A stretch of DNA of 45,700 nucleotides. Origin: an uncultured Lysobacter sp. (GTDB taxonomy: Bacteria; Pseudomonadota; Gammaproteobacteria; Xanthomonadales; Xanthomonadaceae). The stretch lies in assembly GCA_946480055.1 (NCBI GenBank), contig CAMLID010000023.1:1-45700 (forward strand). Reading direction: 5' to 3'. Shown here in pieces: positions 42,833 to 45,700 of this stretch (position 1 is its first letter; the number at the start of each line of letters is the position of its first letter). The translations under genes and the position numbers were made by a program. Under the pieces are notes generated by a model that searched no databases, was not told the DNA's origin, and worked only from the letters and a program-made list of their open reading frames with translations.

Positions 42833-44074
42833 ATGAATGCACTGATCGATCCGGAGCGCCTGCACGGCCAGCGCCCGTCGTTCGCCGACGAAGTGCGCGG
42901 GCAGAACGCGCTGCCGGTGGACATGACCCTGGCGAAGCTGATGCGCGACGTCTACGACTACGACCGCAACGGCCGTCAGGAAGGCGTCGGCGCGTGGAAG
43001 CCGATGGGCGAGGACGAACTGCGCCAGGTCGGCATCGATCCGACCCTGCTCAAGAACCAGAGCAGCGGTTTCCTCGCGGTGGTCTACGGCGACGGCCAGG
43101 GCCGCCATGTGCTGGCCTACAGCGGCACCGACGAGCCCAAGGACTGGCTGACCAATTTCGGCCAGGGCCTGGGCTTCGAGACCTCGCAGTACAACCAGGC
43201 GATGGCGCTCGCCCGCCAGGCCAAGATCGCCTTCGGCCAGGACATGGTCATCACCGGCCATTCGCTGGGCGGCGGGCTGGCTGCTGCGGCGGCGGTCGCC
43301 ACCGATACCCCGGCGGTCACCTTCAACGCCTCGGGCGTGCACGACAAGACCCTGGAGCGGATCGGTCTGGATCCGGACGCGGTGAAGCACGAAGCCGGGC
43401 GGGGGCTGATCCGGCGTTACGCGGTGCAGAACGAAATCCTGACCGAGCTGCAGGAGAACAAGCCGATCATCCGCCACCTGATGCCGGATGCGGTCGGCCA
43501 CAAGATCGAACTGCCCGACCCCGATCCGCTGACGTTCTGGCAGAAGCTCAACCCGGTCAAATCGATCAAGCACGGCGTGGCGATGCACTACATCGACTCG
43601 GTGATCGAGGCGCAGGAAAAGGTCTTCGGCAAGGATTTCGAGGGCAAGGGTCTCGAGAACAGGGTTTCCGAGAACAGGGGTTCGGAAAGCCGGAGCGCGC
43701 GCATGAACGAGCCCTCGCACCCGGCCAATGCCTTGTATCGCCAGTCGTACGGCGCTGTGCAGGACAGCGCCGCCGCGCGCGGCCTGAACGGCGGGCAGAC
43801 CGAGCAGCTGGCCGGGGCGCTCGCGCTGGAAGCCCAGCGCGGCGGCCTGCAGCGGATCGACCAGGTGGTATTCGGCGAGGACGGCCGGCGCGCCTTCGCG
43901 GTCCAGGGCACCCGGCCCGAGTCGCAGCAGGTCGCCCACGTCGACGTGGCGGCCGCCCGCGAGCAGTCGCTGGCGCTCAGCAGCGAGCAGTCGCTCCAGC
44001 TCGCGCACCGGGCGGCCACGGCCGCGCAGCCGGCGCCGCAGGTCGAGGCCTTGAGCGCGGCCCGGGGGCGCTGA
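42833..44074 (+). CDS. Lipase-domain protein with C-terminal XVIPCD, candidate X-T4SS antibacterial effector
   Basis: A 413-residue protein without signal peptide. GGGGAG lies eight bases before the ATG at 42833. The N-terminal half (about 1-265) has a class 3 lipase-like alpha/beta-hydrolase fold: FLAVVYGDGQGRHVLAYSGT, DWLTNFGQGLG, and the nucleophile elbow MVITGHSLGGGLA with Ser144. KHGVAMHYIDSV provides candidate catalytic His247 or His252; the Asp is not assigned. A short repetitive linker (about 268-290) leads to an XVIPCD-like domain (about 292-395): HPANALYRQSYGAVQ, then GLQRIDQVVFGEDGRRAFAV and AHVDVAAAREQSLALSSEQS. A Gln-containing tail ends the chain. XVIPCDs bind VirD4 and direct toxins into rival cells; the target here would be membrane phospholipid. 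Confidence 0.88.
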   Translation: MNALIDPERLHGQRPSFADEVRGQNALPVDMTLAKLMRDVYDYDRNGRQEGVGAWKPMGEDELRQVGIDPTLLKNQSSGFLAVVYGDGQGRHVLAYSGTDEPKDWLTNFGQGLGFETSQYNQAMALARQAKIAFGQDMVITGHSLGGGLAAAAAVATDTPAVTFNASGVHDKTLERIGLDPDAVKHEAGRGLIRRYAVQNEILTELQENKPIIRHLMPDAVGHKIELPDPDPLTFWQKLNPVKSIKHGVAMHYIDSVIEAQEKVFGKDFEGKGLENRVSENRGSESRSARMNEPSHPANALYRQSYGAVQDSAAARGLNGGQTEQLAGALALEAQRGGLQRIDQVVFGEDGRRAFAVQGTRPESQQVAHVDVAAAREQSLALSSEQSLQLAHRAATAAQPAPQVEALSAARGR

Positions 44075-44108
44075 TCCCGGCCCCGCCATCCCCGACTAAA
44101 TCGCTGAT

Positions 44109-44137
44109 TTGCATAAGAATCCGAGGGTCTGCATAAT
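44109..44137 (+). promoter_or_regulatory. Promoter of rpmI-rplT
   Basis: TTGCAT (44109-44114) and CATAAT (44132-44137) are separated by exactly 17 bases; the -10 box matches five of six consensus positions. Transcription would begin near 44144, at the base of a CCCGG-TTCG-CCGGG hairpin (44144-44157) followed by TTTGTTGTG, which might attenuate. About 135 bases of leader precede rpmI, in which L20-dependent control, known for this operon in E. coli, could operate. Confidence 0.6.
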
Positions 44138-44292
44138 GTGCGGCCCGGTTCGCCGGGTTTGTTGTGCGCAAGACTCAGGACCTGTTGCTGATCTCGTTTC
44201 AGATCAATGACTTACAAGCCGGCAAGGGCAGGACGGAAAGAGTGGCTATGCCACCGCCCAGGCCAGTGACATAACTCCGAAAGGACATCGCA

Positions 44293-44490
44293 ATGCCCAA
44301 GATCAAGACCAATCGGGCGGCAGCCAAGCGCTTCCGGAAGACCGCTTCCGGCAAGTTCAAGTGCGGCCACGCCAACAAGAGCCACATCCTCACCAAGAAG
44401 GCCACCAAGCGGAAGCGCAACCTCCGGCAGACGAACCATGTTCGTCCCGAAGACGCGGGCCGTCTGGTTCGCATGCTGCCGTATCTCTGA
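44293..44490 (+). CDS. rpmI: 50S ribosomal protein L35
   Basis: A 65-residue basic protein starting [20 protein letters not shown], the standard L35 opening. [20 protein letters not shown] and [18 protein letters not shown] complete a full-length protein. AAGGA lies seven bases before the start. It is 13 bases upstream of rplT and co-transcribed with it. In most gammaproteobacteria it directly follows infC; here 2.6 kb, including the effector cassette, intervenes. Confidence 0.98.
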   Translation: MPKIKTNRAAAKRFRKTASGKFKCGHANKSHILTKKATKRKRNLRQTNHVRPEDAGRLVRMLPYL

Positions 44491-44503
44491 GGAGGACTGA
44501 ACA

Positions 44504-44863
44504 ATGGCACGAGTTAAGCGTGGTGTTACGGCGCGCCGCCGTCACAAGAAAATCCTGAAGCAGGCCAAGGGCTACTATCACGCCCGCCGCAAAGTCTTCC
44601 GCGTCGCCAAGCAGGCGGTCACGAAGGCTCTGCAGTACGCCTACATCGGTCGTAAGCAGAAGAAGCGCAATTTCCGTTCGCTGTGGATCACCCGCATCAA
44701 TGCGGCTGCCCGCATCAACGGCATGAGCTACAGCCGTTTCATGAACGGCCTGCTCAAGTCCGGCATCACCCTGGACCGCAAGGTGCTGGCGGATATCGCC
44801 GTGCACGATGCGACGGGTTTTGCGGCGCTGGCCGAAAAGGCGAAGAGCGCGCTCGCGGCGTAA
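44504..44863 (+). CDS. rplT: 50S ribosomal protein L20
   Basis: A 119-residue L20, an early assembly protein of the large subunit and, in E. coli, translational repressor of rpmI-rplT. The sequence [20 protein letters not shown] is the basic N-terminal extension. [40 protein letters not shown] and [20 protein letters not shown] follow, and the C-terminus reads [24 protein letters not shown] is a strong ribosome binding site before 44504. The next gene is pheS, after a structured gap. Confidence 0.98.
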   Translation: MARVKRGVTARRRHKKILKQAKGYYHARRKVFRVAKQAVTKALQYAYIGRKQKKRNFRSLWITRINAAARINGMSYSRFMNGLLKSGITLDRKVLADIAVHDATGFAALAEKAKSALAA

Positions 44864-44886
44864 CCTGTTTCCATCCCCGTCCCGAG

Positions 44887-44971
44887 CCACGTGCCCCGCA
44901 CTGGTTCGGTGCGAGGGACAACGTGGTTAAGGCATGGGGAAGGGCGCAAGTCCTTCCCCATTGCCGTTTTT
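44887..44971 (+). terminator. Double hairpin between rplT and pheS, terminator or attenuator
   Basis: The first structure is closed by CCACGT (44887-44892) with ACGTGG (44921-44926) and contains CGCAC (44898-44902) with GTGCG (44909-44913). The second is a strong hairpin, TGGGGAAGG (44935-44943) with CCTTCCCCA (44952-44960), extended by GGCA/TGCC, and followed by GTTTTT (44966-44971). This is an intrinsic terminator 50 bases before pheS. pheST is attenuated in E. coli, but I find no Phe-rich leader peptide here. Confidence 0.8.
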
Positions 44972-45021
44972 GGGCTCCCGTAATCCGTTGCTGCGTAAGG
45001 CGAACCAGGAAGCAGACCCCC

Positions 45022-45700
45022 ATGGGTGAAATCGAGCAACTCAGCCAGCACTCGCTCGCGCAGATCGCGGCGGCCACCAGCTCCGAAGCGGTCGAGGCCT
45101 TGCGCATCGCCCTGTTCGGCAAGTCCGGCAGCGTCACCGCGCAGCTCAAGCAACTGGGCGCGCTGCCGCCGGAACAGCGCAAGAGCGCGGGCGAGGCGAT
45201 CAATCGCGCCCGCGACCTGCTGACCTCCGCGCTCAACGAGCGCAAGCACGCGCTGGACGACGCCGCGCTCGACGCGCGATTGGCCTCCGAATCGATCGAC
45301 GTGACCCTGCCCGGGCTCGCCGCCGACGTCGGCGGCCTGCACCCGGTCAGCCGCACCATGGAACGCATCGCCGACATCTTCGGCCGGCTCGGTTTCGCGC
45401 TCAGCGACGGTCCCGAGATCGAGGACGACTGGCACAACTTCGAAGCGCTGAACTTCCCGCCGCACCATCCGGCGCGGGCGATGCACGACACCTTCTACTT
45501 CCCGCCCGACCAGGCCGGCGTCGCCCGCCTGCTGCGCACCCACACCTCGGGCGTGCAGGTGCGCTACATGCTGCAGAACCAACCGCCGCTGCGCATGATC
45601 GCGCTGGGCAAGGTCTACCGCAGCGACAGCGACCAGACCCACACACCGATGTTCCACCAGTGCGAAGGTCTGCTGGTCGACGAGCACGCCAGCTTCGCCG
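45022..45700 (+). CDS. pheS: Phenylalanyl-tRNA synthetase alpha subunit, 5' part
   Basis: The first 226 residues of PheS, cut by the window end. The chain starts [20 protein letters not shown]; the ATG at 45022 has AGGA 11 bases upstream. Residues 1-95 form the N-terminal coiled coil that contacts tRNA-Phe. The catalytic domain then begins: [52 protein letters not shown] and [20 protein letters not shown], which is the motif 2 region. pheT is expected downstream outside the window. Confidence 0.96.
   Translation, partial: MGEIEQLSQHSLAQIAAATSSEAVEALRIALFGKSGSVTAQLKQLGALPPEQRKSAGEAINRARDLLTSALNERKHALDDAALDARLASESIDVTLPGLAADVGGLHPVSRTMERIADIFGRLGFALSDGPEIEDDWHNFEALNFPPHHPARAMHDTFYFPPDQAGVARLLRTHTSGVQVRYMLQNQPPLRMIALGKVYRSDSDQTHTPMFHQCEGLLVDEHASFA

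Overview
The window is GC-rich, gene-dense chromosomal DNA from a gammaproteobacterium of the Lysobacteraceae (Xanthomonadaceae), most likely Lysobacter or a close relative. The assignment rests on protein content: UvrB, ThrS, IF-3, PheS, the cytochrome bc1-SspA-SspB block, an Oar-type TonB receptor, a type IV pilus minor pilin cluster, and a protein ending in a domain that resembles the Xanthomonas VirB-interacting domain (XVIPCD). Dispersed GTAGGAGCGGCG-type palindromes between genes fit the same family. I saw no rRNA, CRISPR array, prophage or transposase.

Layout. 1-244: hexanucleotide tandem repeat and a promoter/operator. 245-4088: TetR regulator, lipoprotein HlyD adaptor, ABC ATPase and ABC-2 permease, one operon. 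4216-7428: a DUF1800/DUF1501 secreted protein pair. 7444-9390 (minus): GNAT acetyltransferase and MiaB. 9530-10498: lytic transglycosylase. 10735-13438: petABC, the cytochrome bc1 complex. 13617-14868: SspA and SspB. 14891-16463: dispersed palindromes around a DUF3301 protein and an FHA protein. 16489-17630 (minus): NadC and a UPF0434 protein. 17695-19391: PurE and PurK. 19467-22582: DUF2314 lipoprotein, iron superoxide dismutase (minus), monothiol glutaredoxin, SDR and MarC. 22919-26182: large TonB-dependent receptor. 26306-27685: PpnN nucleosidase. 28034-35111: FimT-PilV-PilW-PilX-PilY1-PilE minor pilin operon with a candidate sigma-54 promoter. 35599-36303 (minus): tRNA-Asn and an odd pseudopilin. 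36447-38690: UvrB and tRNA-Val. 39159-45700: thrS, infC, an inserted two-gene cassette, rpmI, rplT and the start of pheS.

The most interesting part is 41990-44074. In most gammaproteobacteria infC is followed directly by rpmI and rplT. Here infC ends in a strong terminator, then comes an ankyrin-repeat lipoprotein and a class 3 lipase-like protein with a GHSLGG nucleophile elbow, a C-terminal XVIPCD-like domain and a Gln-containing tail. This is the architecture of an antibacterial effector of the Xanthomonadales type IV secretion system (X-T4SS) with its immunity protein encoded just upstream. rpmI-rplT then appears to have its own promoter. No T4SS machinery gene lies in the window, so the assignment is an inference from domains and gene order.

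Regulatory signals worth attention are: an AUC start codon for infC preceded by two perfect hairpins and a 16-bp tandem duplication; a possible leader peptide plus terminator upstream of thrS; a double hairpin ahead of pheS; and several families of repeated palindromes. Starts were chosen by reading the sequence for ribosome binding sites, overlaps and family N-termini; no database search was possible.
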